Assembly (NCBI GenBank): GCA_016650355.1
Contig: JAENVX010000084.1
Location: forward strand, 1-9,428
Source of the DNA: Bacteroidia bacterium
GTDB taxonomy: Bacteria > Bacteroidota > Bacteroidia > Cytophagales > Cyclobacteriaceae
Direction: 5' to 3'
DNA length: 9,428 bases
This document shows positions 1 to 5,788 of the stretch, in pieces. The notes under the pieces are model-generated. The model was not told the origin of the DNA, did not search any database, and saw nothing but the letters and a program-made list of their open reading frames with translations. The position numbers and the translations under genes are program-made. Each line of letters begins with the position of its first letter. The stretch's first letter is position 1.

Positions 1-83
1 CCGCACGAGGGGCGTTGGCCGGACTCGATGAAGGTGGGCGGCGGCTGGAAGGGCCATTACGGACGCATGTGGCGCGGGCAATT
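1..83 (+). other. GC-rich segment foreign to the rest of the window; probable chimeric contig end
   Basis: Bases 1-80 contain 57 G or C (71%), against roughly 40% in the rest of the window. Frame 1 on the + strand is open from base 1 and nearly every codon up to about base 81 ends in G or C, the mark of coding sequence from a high-GC genome. The peptide is rich in Gly, Trp and Arg (it includes KVGGGWKGHYGRMW); I do not recognise its family. The frame then runs into AT-rich DNA and stops near 112. On the minus strand the TamB-like protein loses its family resemblance at about the same place (81-95), so a junction near 80-90 is inferred. It could be an assembly or library chimera, or much less likely a true insertion. 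Confidence 0.7.
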
Positions 84-2369
84 CCAGATGGCCTCAGCCA
101 GTAGATTTTGAGTTGAGAATCCCTTCATGATTTGCTTTTCGGAATTAATTGTAAAGACTGCCAGCACGTTGGTGCTGTCCCGAATTTTGGAACCTGTAAA
201 TTCAAAGAAATTATTCAAAGTCAAAATGTCCTGATATTTTATAGAATCAATTTTGGTATACACATTCACAATCGAGGTATATCCGTTTGAGAACTTGCCT
301 TCAATGGTAGTGTTGAGCGAAACATGCATGTTGATATCAGCCAAATCAATAATTGGATTGATGTCTCGGAGTTTGACATTAAGTGATACAGTGTATTCCT
401 GATTATCCTTTTGTTTTTCGAGATAGTACTTTTTTAAGGCATCAGTGTTGTTGGTAAGACTTAAGTAAAGTTCATTGCCGAAATTTTGTAGGTCGATGAA
501 CAAAGAAGAATAATAATAGTCACCTACCAAACTTATGTCTAAGAGAGAGCTCTGAATTGTTAGTTTTCGCTTTGCGCCATCTGTTGATGAGATCAAATGA
601 ACGGAATCAAACTCGAGGGATTCTTCATCATATTGAATAATTGTTTTACTTAAATAGACCTCTCCGAAAATACTATCCAGTTCAAGACCGTGGGTATTGA
701 TGTTAATATTTGACTGAATGAAAATGTTTTTTTCAAGGTGTAATAAGGGTTTAAGAAAAATGGTATCAATTCTTCCAGCAAGGTTTACAAGATTATTTCC
801 TTTTCTAAAATCAATCGAGCCTTTAGCATCTAACTGTAAGTTAGGGTCGTCAATTTTAATAACACCTTGAAAAAACTGTTTTGAGAAGTTGGCGTCTGTT
901 ATGATATTAAGATAATCATACCCCTGTATCCCTAACGAGGAAATGGAGCCTGCGAGCGAGAAGTCAGCTGACAATAATGTCAAGCCTTTTCCTTTTAGGT
1001 GACCCTCAAGCGAAACTTTTTGAAACATAGTAGTATCCTTTAAATACCTACCCAGTTCAAATGACTGCAACGTTAGATTTCCGTTGTAGGTAGAGAGATC
1101 AATATTTTTCTGATTGATCTTTAGATTGAGGTCGGAAGTAATTTTTCCCAGTGGGCCTTCAAAATCTCCCTTGGCTACAAAGTCGGTAATAAACCCTGAG
1201 AAATTACCATTTAGGGTAAATGTTTGCAATGGCTCTAATCTCGAATAGGCATCTTCCGGAATGGCAAATGTGAAGTCGCTAATGTCAATTTTACTTTTCG
1301 ATAGCTTCAAATTGATAAAAGTTTCATTAATGCTCGGCAATCCATCCATCTCCAGGCTGCCGTTTAGAATGCTATTAGCGTATTGAATATTCATCCGCTT
1401 GTAGAAGAGTTTACTTATTTTTCCACTCAGGTCTCCTGTTAATTGGATAGCATGTTTGAGGGCTGCAGCTTCGGAGGCAAACAGCGCAAGATCATTTGGA
1501 TGAATGGTGGTGCCAATAAGATGGGCTTGTAGATTTACTTTATTTATAAAGTCACTTAAGTCTTTATTGCTACTGTATTTGAAGATGATAGTATCGCTTA
1601 CCTCACTGTTTCCGGCTTTCAAATGCAAGCCCAAAAACTCCATAGAATTTTGCGATAACCTGAAGAATGTTTGAAGTTGCTCGACTTCCAGCTGAGTCGA
1701 TACATCTTTAGCCTGCAAGTTCAACACATCGAACTGTGTTGTATCGCCAATTATTTTAAAATTTTGTGCTTGAATTTCAGGGATTGAAATGCTGAAGTGA
1801 TGATAATCAAACCTTGTAGCGACAGAATCACTTTTGAATTTATCATTATATCTAAATAGCGCATTGTTGATCAAAATCTCTCCGATATTCACTTTTGATC
1901 CACCTCCGCCTTTACCTGAAGAAGCCATTTTGTTAATCCTATCAATAAAGATGTTGATATTGAGTTCTGTTGTTGAGTCGGATTCAGGAATAGTTAACAG
2001 ATTAACATACGCACTATCAAGCTCTGTTGCGTCAATGTTGATGTTGTTTTTATTTAATATTTTGTGAAAAACAAAATTTACTTTGACTCGCTTTGCGCGA
2101 ATCATTATGTTTTTCTCGGTATCCCTGATTAGGAGTCCGTTAATCTCAAGACGATCGTACCACACCAGGTTAAAAGATTCAACCGTTGTTTCGAAACCTA
2201 AGACACTGGAGAAAGTATTTAAATAGCTACTTAGGATATTTACCTGAACGACTGGAATTTGAAGTGTGATAAAGCTGAGTATCAAAAAGCCGACTATGAA
2301 TAATATGCCGTAGGCGATTATTTTTTTAAGCCTCCTGAAAATTCTATTTTTTATACCTTGCAGGTCCAT
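57..2369 (-). CDS. tamB: TamB-like / AsmA-family envelope protein, 3'-truncated at the left-edge junction
   Basis: This is the N-terminal 770 residues of a large AsmA-superfamily protein of the TamB type, inner-membrane-anchored proteins that span the periplasm and are implicated in outer-membrane protein or lipid transport. The N terminus has a basic stretch (NRIFRRLKK), one membrane helix at about residues 17-37, then the LQIPVVQ motif found just after the helix in Bacteroidota homologues. The rest is repetitive beta-strand-rich sequence with many short amphipathic strands and a Gly-rich linker near residues 150-158. Bacteroidota members are usually about twice as long, and the C-terminal DUF490/TamB domain is absent here. 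Family-like sequence runs to LLAEAIWN (about base 81) and then turns into seven unrelated residues before a stop at 57-59, within the GC-rich segment. The stop is therefore probably not native. The ATG at 2369 is forced: an in-frame TGA lies at 2375-2373. It is divergent from tsaD, an arrangement I recall as common in this phylum. Confidence 0.8.
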   Translation of the reverse strand: MDLQGIKNRIFRRLKKIIAYGILFIVGFLILSFITLQIPVVQVNILSSYLNTFSSVLGFETTVESFNLVWYDRLEINGLLIRDTEKNIMIRAKRVKVNFVFHKILNKNNINIDATELDSAYVNLLTIPESDSTTELNINIFIDRINKMASSGKGGGGSKVNIGEILINNALFRYNDKFKSDSVATRFDYHHFSISIPEIQAQNFKIIGDTTQFDVLNLQAKDVSTQLEVEQLQTFFRLSQNSMEFLGLHLKAGNSEVSDTIIFKYSSNKDLSDFINKVNLQAHLIGTTIHPNDLALFASEAAALKHAIQLTGDLSGKISKLFYKRMNIQYANSILNGSLEMDGLPSINETFINLKLSKSKIDISDFTFAIPEDAYSRLEPLQTFTLNGNFSGFITDFVAKGDFEGPLGKITSDLNLKINQKNIDLSTYNGNLTLQSFELGRYLKDTTMFQKVSLEGHLKGKGLTLLSADFSLAGSISSLGIQGYDYLNIITDANFSKQFFQGVIKIDDPNLQLDAKGSIDFRKGNNLVNLAGRIDTIFLKPLLHLEKNIFIQSNININTHGLELDSIFGEVYLSKTIIQYDEESLEFDSVHLISSTDGAKRKLTIQSSLLDISLVGDYYYSSLFIDLQNFGNELYLSLTNNTDALKKYYLEKQKDNQEYTVSLNVKLRDINPIIDLADINMHVSLNTTIEGKFSNGYTSIVNVYTKIDSIKYQDILTLNNFFEFTGSKIRDSTNVLAVFTINSEKQIMKGFSTQNLLAEAIWNCPRHMRP

Positions 2370-2371
2370 GG
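2366..2371. promoter_or_regulatory. CCATGG palindrome holding both divergent start codons
   Basis: The minus-strand ATG of the TamB-like gene (2369-2367) and the plus-strand ATG of tsaD (2368-2370) share two bases inside this six-base palindrome. Both starts are constrained by sequence. The minus frame has a stop six bases upstream. The plus frame has no ATG, GTG or TTG between its upstream in-frame TAG (2311-2313) and 2368. Each gene's promoter must therefore lie in the other gene's coding sequence or directly at its start codon. A weak AGG at 2362-2364 lies only three bases before the tsaD ATG; no ribosome binding site is evident for the other gene. Confidence 0.75.
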
Positions 2372-3405
2372 ATCAAAAAATACATCTCGTTATCCTCGCT
2401 ATCGAGTCTTCTTGTGATGAGACATCCGCCTCAATTATCCAAAACGGCAAGGTACTTAATAATGTTATCGCCTCGCAATCCGTACATGAGAAATATGGTG
2501 GCGTGGTGCCTGAGTTGGCATCGCGTGCTCATCAGCAAAATATTGTTACGGTTGTTAACGAAGCCATCGCAACATCTGGTATTGCGCTTACCGATTTAAA
2601 TGCGATAGCCTTTACACGTGGCCCCGGCCTGATGGGTTCCCTACTGGTGGGAGTATCCTTTGCTAAGGGACTGGCGCTGGCGCTTGATATTCCTATGATC
2701 GAAGTAAATCATATGCATGCTCATGTACTTGCCCACTTTATCAAGCATGGGCAGATAGAAGATGACAAGGAGTTGCCCACTTTTCCGCTTTTGTGTTTGA
2801 CCGTCAGCGGAGGCCATACCCAAATTGTCAATGTCAAAGATTACCTGGACATGCAAGTAATTGGGGAGACGCAGGATGATGCGGCCGGTGAGGCTTTTGA
2901 CAAAGCGGCAAAAATGTTAGGTTTGCCCTATCCGGGTGGGCCTTTTATTGATCAGTATGCCAAGCAAGGAAATCCAAAGGCATATATCTTTCCTGATACT
3001 AACATGCCTGGATTAGATTTTTCATTCAGTGGCATCAAGACTGCATTTCTGTATTTTCTTCGAGATGAAAAATTGAAGGATCCTGATTTTGTAGAAAAAA
3101 ACTTGGCGGATATTTGCGCAAGTTTACAACATCATCTGGTGCATATGTTGATGAAACGTTTAAAGAAAGCAAGCGAAGAAACTAAAATCAATACAATCGC
3201 AATTGCTGGTGGCGTAGCTGCAAATTCTTGTTTGCGAAAGGAGTTAAAAAATACTGCGGAAAAATTGGGTTGGAAGGTGTTTATACCAGAGTTTCAATAT
3301 TGTACCGACAACGCTGCAATGATAGCCATGGCTGCACATTATAAATTCTTAAAAGGTGAATTTTGTAGTTTGGACATAGCCCCTGAACCAAGCCTGGTGA
3401 TTTAA
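2368..3405 (+). CDS. tsaD: TsaD, tRNA N6-adenosine threonylcarbamoyltransferase catalytic subunit
   Basis: TsaD (Kae1/YgjD family) transfers the threonylcarbamoyl group from threonylcarbamoyl-AMP to A37 of ANN-decoding tRNAs, forming t6A, in the cytoplasm with TsaB and TsaE. The 345-residue length is normal. The ASKHA-fold motifs are in order: LAIESSCDETSAS near residues 10-22, VPELASRAH at 47-55, the metal-binding H-x3-H pair His115 and His119, SGGHT at 147-151, GEAFDKAAKMLG near 174-185 followed by the PYPGGP loop, GGVAANSCLR at 281-290, and CTDNAAMIA at 312-320 with the metal ligand Asp314. No key residue is missing. It opens a tight plus-strand run, with the next ATG seven bases after its stop. 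It is essential or nearly so in most bacteria. Identification is secure; only regulation is unclear, because no leader exists between it and the divergent gene. Confidence 0.98.
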   Translation: MDQKIHLVILAIESSCDETSASIIQNGKVLNNVIASQSVHEKYGGVVPELASRAHQQNIVTVVNEAIATSGIALTDLNAIAFTRGPGLMGSLLVGVSFAKGLALALDIPMIEVNHMHAHVLAHFIKHGQIEDDKELPTFPLLCLTVSGGHTQIVNVKDYLDMQVIGETQDDAAGEAFDKAAKMLGLPYPGGPFIDQYAKQGNPKAYIFPDTNMPGLDFSFSGIKTAFLYFLRDEKLKDPDFVEKNLADICASLQHHLVHMLMKRLKKASEETKINTIAIAGGVAANSCLRKELKNTAEKLGWKVFIPEFQYCTDNAAMIAMAAHYKFLKGEFCSLDIAPEPSLVI

Positions 3406-3412
3406 ATCTGTT

Positions 3413-3805
3413 ATGAAAGCAAATTTTAAGCCTGGCGATCAGAAAGTTTATAAGAGGATTGTTACTGATTCCGACCGGGCCACCTTTCATGGGGAGGTAT
3501 TGCACGCTGTTTACTCAACCTTTGCCTTGGCTCGCGACTTTGAGTGGTCATCGCGACTATTTTTTATTGAGATGAAGGAAGAAGATGAAGAGGGGGTAGG
3601 AACAACTTTAAATATCGAACATAAAGGTCCGGCTTTTGTTGGTGAAGAGATTAAGATTGTTGCCACCATTGAAAAGATTGAAAGAAATGAGCTAATTTGT
3701 TCGATTAAAGCAACATGTGGTAATCGCTTGTTGGCTATCGGAAAAACAGGACAGAAAATGTTGAAGAAAGAAAAGTTAAGGCGTTTGTTTAAGAGTGGCC
3801 AATGA
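3413..3805 (+). CDS. FlK-like hotdog-fold thioesterase family protein
   Basis: This 130-residue single-domain protein belongs to the hotdog thioesterases related to fluoroacetyl-CoA thioesterase FlK. Thr36 (VYSTFA), Glu44 (DFEWSSR) and His70 (NIEHKGPAFVGE) have the same spacing, +8 and +26, as the FlK catalytic residues Thr42, Glu50 and His76, so the active site appears intact. The SR(L)-acidic-EEDEEG stretch (residues 47-61) and the C-terminal GKTGQKMLKKE are features I recall from the Bacteroidota branch. The family predicts hydrolysis of a short acyl-CoA as a cytoplasmic dimer, but the substrate here is unknown and fluoroacetate is unlikely. Its start lies seven bases after tsaD, and its TGA overlaps the smpB ATG (ATGA at 3802-3805), indicating coupled translation with housekeeping genes. 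Family call is firm, function open. Confidence 0.85.
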   Translation: MKANFKPGDQKVYKRIVTDSDRATFHGEVLHAVYSTFALARDFEWSSRLFFIEMKEEDEEGVGTTLNIEHKGPAFVGEEIKIVATIEKIERNELICSIKATCGNRLLAIGKTGQKMLKKEKLRRLFKSGQ

Positions 3806-4266
3806 TCAAAAACAGATTTTCGAAAGACATAAATATTAGGAACCGACAAGCTACATTTGAGTATGAGCTTCAGGAAAAATATGTGGCGGGAATGGTCTTG
3901 ACTGGTACTGAGATAAAATCTATTCGCGAAGGAAAAGTGAATTTACAAGACGGATATGTTTACTTTAATAATAACGAGGCTTTTGTAAAGGGTATCAATA
4001 TCTCACCTTATTCCCACGGTATGCATTTCAACCATGATGCTACCCGTGAACGGAAGCTATTACTTAAAAAATCAGAAATTAAAAAAATTGAAAAAAGGGT
4101 GGAGGAAAAGGGTCTAACGCTTTTGCCGTTGCGATTGTTTATAACAGATCGAGGGTTCGCTAAACTGGAAATAGCCATTGGCAAAGGGAAGAAGACACAT
4201 GATAAGAGAGACTCCATCAAAGAGCGTGACGTAAAACGAGAGCTAAGTCGAATAAAAATCAGATAA
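3802..4266 (+). CDS. smpB: SmpB, SsrA (tmRNA)-binding protein
   Basis: SmpB binds tmRNA and delivers it to stalled ribosomes, so that the nascent chain is tagged for proteolysis and the ribosome is released. The 154-residue length fits the family. Visible signatures are NRQATFEYEL near residues 14-23, VLTGTEIKSIREGKVNLQDGYVY near 32-54, the NISPYSHG loop near 66-73, and the C-terminal GKGKKTHDKRDSIKERD run (residues 128-144) followed by a basic tail that enters the decoding centre. Nothing is truncated. Translation probably reinitiates from the upstream hotdog gene through the ATGA overlap. The tmRNA gene (ssrA) itself is not seen in this window. Confidence 0.98.
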   Translation: MIKNRFSKDINIRNRQATFEYELQEKYVAGMVLTGTEIKSIREGKVNLQDGYVYFNNNEAFVKGINISPYSHGMHFNHDATRERKLLLKKSEIKKIEKRVEEKGLTLLPLRLFITDRGFAKLEIAIGKGKKTHDKRDSIKERDVKRELSRIKIR

Positions 4267-4277
4267 CTAAATAGTGA

Positions 4278-5072
4278 ATGGAGGTTATTGATCACGGTGT
4301 ATGTCGGCTGGCTTTGGTGTCGGTGAGAAAGGGCCCAAGCGAACAATCCGAGCAGGTAACCCAACTCCTTTTTGGTGATCATTACGAAGTGACCCTAGTT
4401 TCGGAAGATAAAAAATGGACACACATCCGCATTCATGCCGACCTATACGAGGGCTGGATAAATGAAAAGCAGCATCATTCCATTACTAAGGAATTCTTTG
4501 AACAAATCAATCACGCCAACTATAAAATATCTACAGACCTTACCAGTAGCCTTCTTTATAAAAAGAGCCCACTCACCATTTTAATAGGAAGTATCGTGCC
4601 TATCTCTAATTCAGAGTTATTTCGGATGGAGGAGCAATTTGCATTTAATGGGGATTCAAAAAGTCTGGGACAGAAACGCGATTTTGAATTTTTAAGCACG
4701 ATTGCGTTTAAATATCTCAATGCTCCCTACCAATGGGGTGGTAAGGGGCCATTTGGAATAGACTGCTCAGCGTTTACGCAAATGATATTCAAGATTTCGG
4801 GTTATCAATTGTTACGTGATGCCTCACAGCAGGCGAATCATGGCAAAAAGGTGGCGACTATCTCTGATGCTCACCCTGGCGACCTGGCATTTTTTCAAAA
4901 TCCAGATGGTCTAATAGTACATGTTGGTATTATTCTGACTGAAGGGAAGATTATTCACGCGTCTGGCAAGGTCCGCATTGATTACCTTACGGAAGAGGGC
5001 ATCTTAAATTCCGAAACGAAGATTTATACACATCAGTTGGCTGGTATCAGGAGAATATTGACCAACAACTAA
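4278..5072 (+). CDS. SH3 plus NlpC/P60 cysteine peptidase, predicted cytoplasmic murein-peptide hydrolase
   Basis: The 264-residue protein has an N-terminal bacterial SH3 domain (about residues 5-65, with VRKGPSEQSEQVTQLLFGD and EGWI) resembling the SH3 of dipeptidyl-peptidase VI-type enzymes, a central linker, and an NlpC/P60 (C40) domain at about 135-260. The catalytic Cys163 is in GIDCSAF, His215 in HVGI and His227 in IIHASG; RDASQQ (180-185) is the conserved motif after the active-site helix. Relatives such as YkfC and dipeptidyl-peptidase VI cut gamma-D-Glu-diamino acid bonds in released murein peptides. There is no signal peptide or lipobox, and none can be gained upstream, because an in-frame TGA (4275-4277) abuts the ATG. 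I therefore infer a cytoplasmic cell-wall-recycling role rather than wall lysis. It lies 11 bases after smpB and is probably cotranscribed. No Shine-Dalgarno precedes it; the GGAGG at 4280-4284 lies after the start. Confidence 0.88.
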   Translation: MEVIDHGVCRLALVSVRKGPSEQSEQVTQLLFGDHYEVTLVSEDKKWTHIRIHADLYEGWINEKQHHSITKEFFEQINHANYKISTDLTSSLLYKKSPLTILIGSIVPISNSELFRMEEQFAFNGDSKSLGQKRDFEFLSTIAFKYLNAPYQWGGKGPFGIDCSAFTQMIFKISGYQLLRDASQQANHGKKVATISDAHPGDLAFFQNPDGLIVHVGIILTEGKIIHASGKVRIDYLTEEGILNSETKIYTHQLAGIRRILTNN

Positions 5073-5127
5073 ATACCTCTCCAGGCTGTATTTTTATTAT
5101 ACCATTACCAAAAGGGTGCATTCTGTC

Positions 5128-5158
5128 TTGAAAAAATGAAAGATTGGGTTTATCTTTC
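5128..5158 (+). promoter_or_regulatory. Candidate Bacteroidota-type promoter of the HNH gene
   Basis: TTG at 5128-5130 is followed after 20 bases by TATCTTTC at 5151-5158, one mismatch from the TAnnTTTG -7 element that the Bacteroidota primary sigma factor uses with a -33 TTG 19-21 bases upstream. Transcription would then start within a few bases of the ATG at 5163, giving a leaderless or nearly leaderless mRNA. This agrees with the absence of any ribosome binding site. It is a pattern match only. Confidence 0.4.
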
Positions 5159-5162
5159 GTAG

Positions 5163-5666
5163 ATGAATAGCAGGGTATTGGTGCTTAATCAGGATTTTAG
5201 CCCGCTGATGGTGTGTTCAGTTGAGCGCGCATTTATCCTTGTGTACCTAAATAAAAGCGAAATGGTGCGTCCTGCCAATGGTCATAAACTTCGTTCTGTC
5301 AGTCATACTTTTGCAATGCCTTCAGTCATACGGCTGCATCGATATGTAAACGCGCCTTACAAAGGCGTTAACCTGACACGGCAAAATATTTTCAAGCGCG
5401 ACAATAGTGAATGCCAATATTGTGGAACAAAAAAAGATCTCACGCTGGACCATGTGATACCCAGTTCGCGGGGCGGTGCCCACTCCTGGTTGAACCTGGT
5501 AACAGCGTGTAAAAGGTGCAATGCCAAAAAGGGCAACTATGCCCCGGAAGATGCTGAAATGACGCTTAAAAAGAAGCCATACAAACCTTCCTATGCGATC
5601 TTCTTAAAAGATCATGCGAATGGAAATTCAGGTGAGTGGGATGATTTTTTAAGCAGTAAGAATTAG
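5163..5666 (+). CDS. HNH endonuclease-fold protein (Bacteroidota short type)
   Basis: A 167-residue protein whose C-terminal half is a zinc-ribbon HNH nuclease fold. C84-x2-C87 and C116-x2-C119 form the Zn site; the HNH residues are DH at 96-97 (in LDHVIPSSRGG), Asn111 and Asn120 (in CNAKKGN). The N-terminal ~70 residues (RVLVLNQDFSPLMVCSVERAF, then RLHRYV) are the characteristic extension of this widespread stand-alone HNH family and may bind DNA. The nuclease residues look intact. The biological role of the family is not established to my knowledge; DNA repair or nicking is possible. No methylase, toxin-antitoxin or phage gene stands next to it, so restriction or homing is not supported. 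The start is fixed by a TAG directly before the ATG (5160-5162). It is separated from its neighbours by 90 and 122 bases, so it is probably monocistronic. Confidence 0.9.
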   Translation: MNSRVLVLNQDFSPLMVCSVERAFILVYLNKSEMVRPANGHKLRSVSHTFAMPSVIRLHRYVNAPYKGVNLTRQNIFKRDNSECQYCGTKKDLTLDHVIPSSRGGAHSWLNLVTACKRCNAKKGNYAPEDAEMTLKKKPYKPSYAIFLKDHANGNSGEWDDFLSSKN

Positions 5667-5788
5667 TCCAAATATTTTTTTCTTTAGCAATTGACTTCCC
5701 TCGTGGATTGGCATGCCATGAAAGCAATACTACTATATTAATGTATTTGTGGTAAAAGAATTATATTCGTTCGACTAAACCGGCATTA

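Noticed and set aside
1834..2067. 77-codon open frame on the + strand
   Set aside because: It is antisense to the TamB-like coding sequence, hydrophobic by reverse-complement bias, and has no independent support.
3511..3849. 112-codon minus-strand open frame under the hotdog and smpB genes
   Set aside because: Shadow of two well-identified genes on the other strand; its sequence shows no recognisable domain.
4008..4382. 124-codon minus-strand open frame spanning the end of smpB and the start of the NlpC/P60 gene
   Set aside because: Overlaps two certain coding regions; its Ser/Phe-rich composition is typical of antisense reading of Lys/Glu-rich genes.
5071..5093. AAATAC ... GTATTT hairpin after the NlpC/P60 stop, followed by a T-rich stretch
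   Set aside because: The stem is only six AT-dominated pairs with an 11-base loop and no GC core, too weak to call a terminator.
5299..5331. Direct repeat TCAGTCATAC twice within the HNH gene
   Set aside because: Only two copies, inside a conserved coding region; best explained by chance.
5163..5666. HNH protein as a homing endonuclease, restriction enzyme or phage remnant
   Set aside because: No intron or intein boundary, methylase or phage genes lie nearby, and the sequence fits the widespread chromosomal Bacteroidota family.
5746..5769. TTTG and TATATTCG before the CHAT gene, as a possible promoter
   Set aside because: The elements are separated by only 12 bases, far from the 19-21 of the Bacteroidota promoter, and no alternative -33 element fits.
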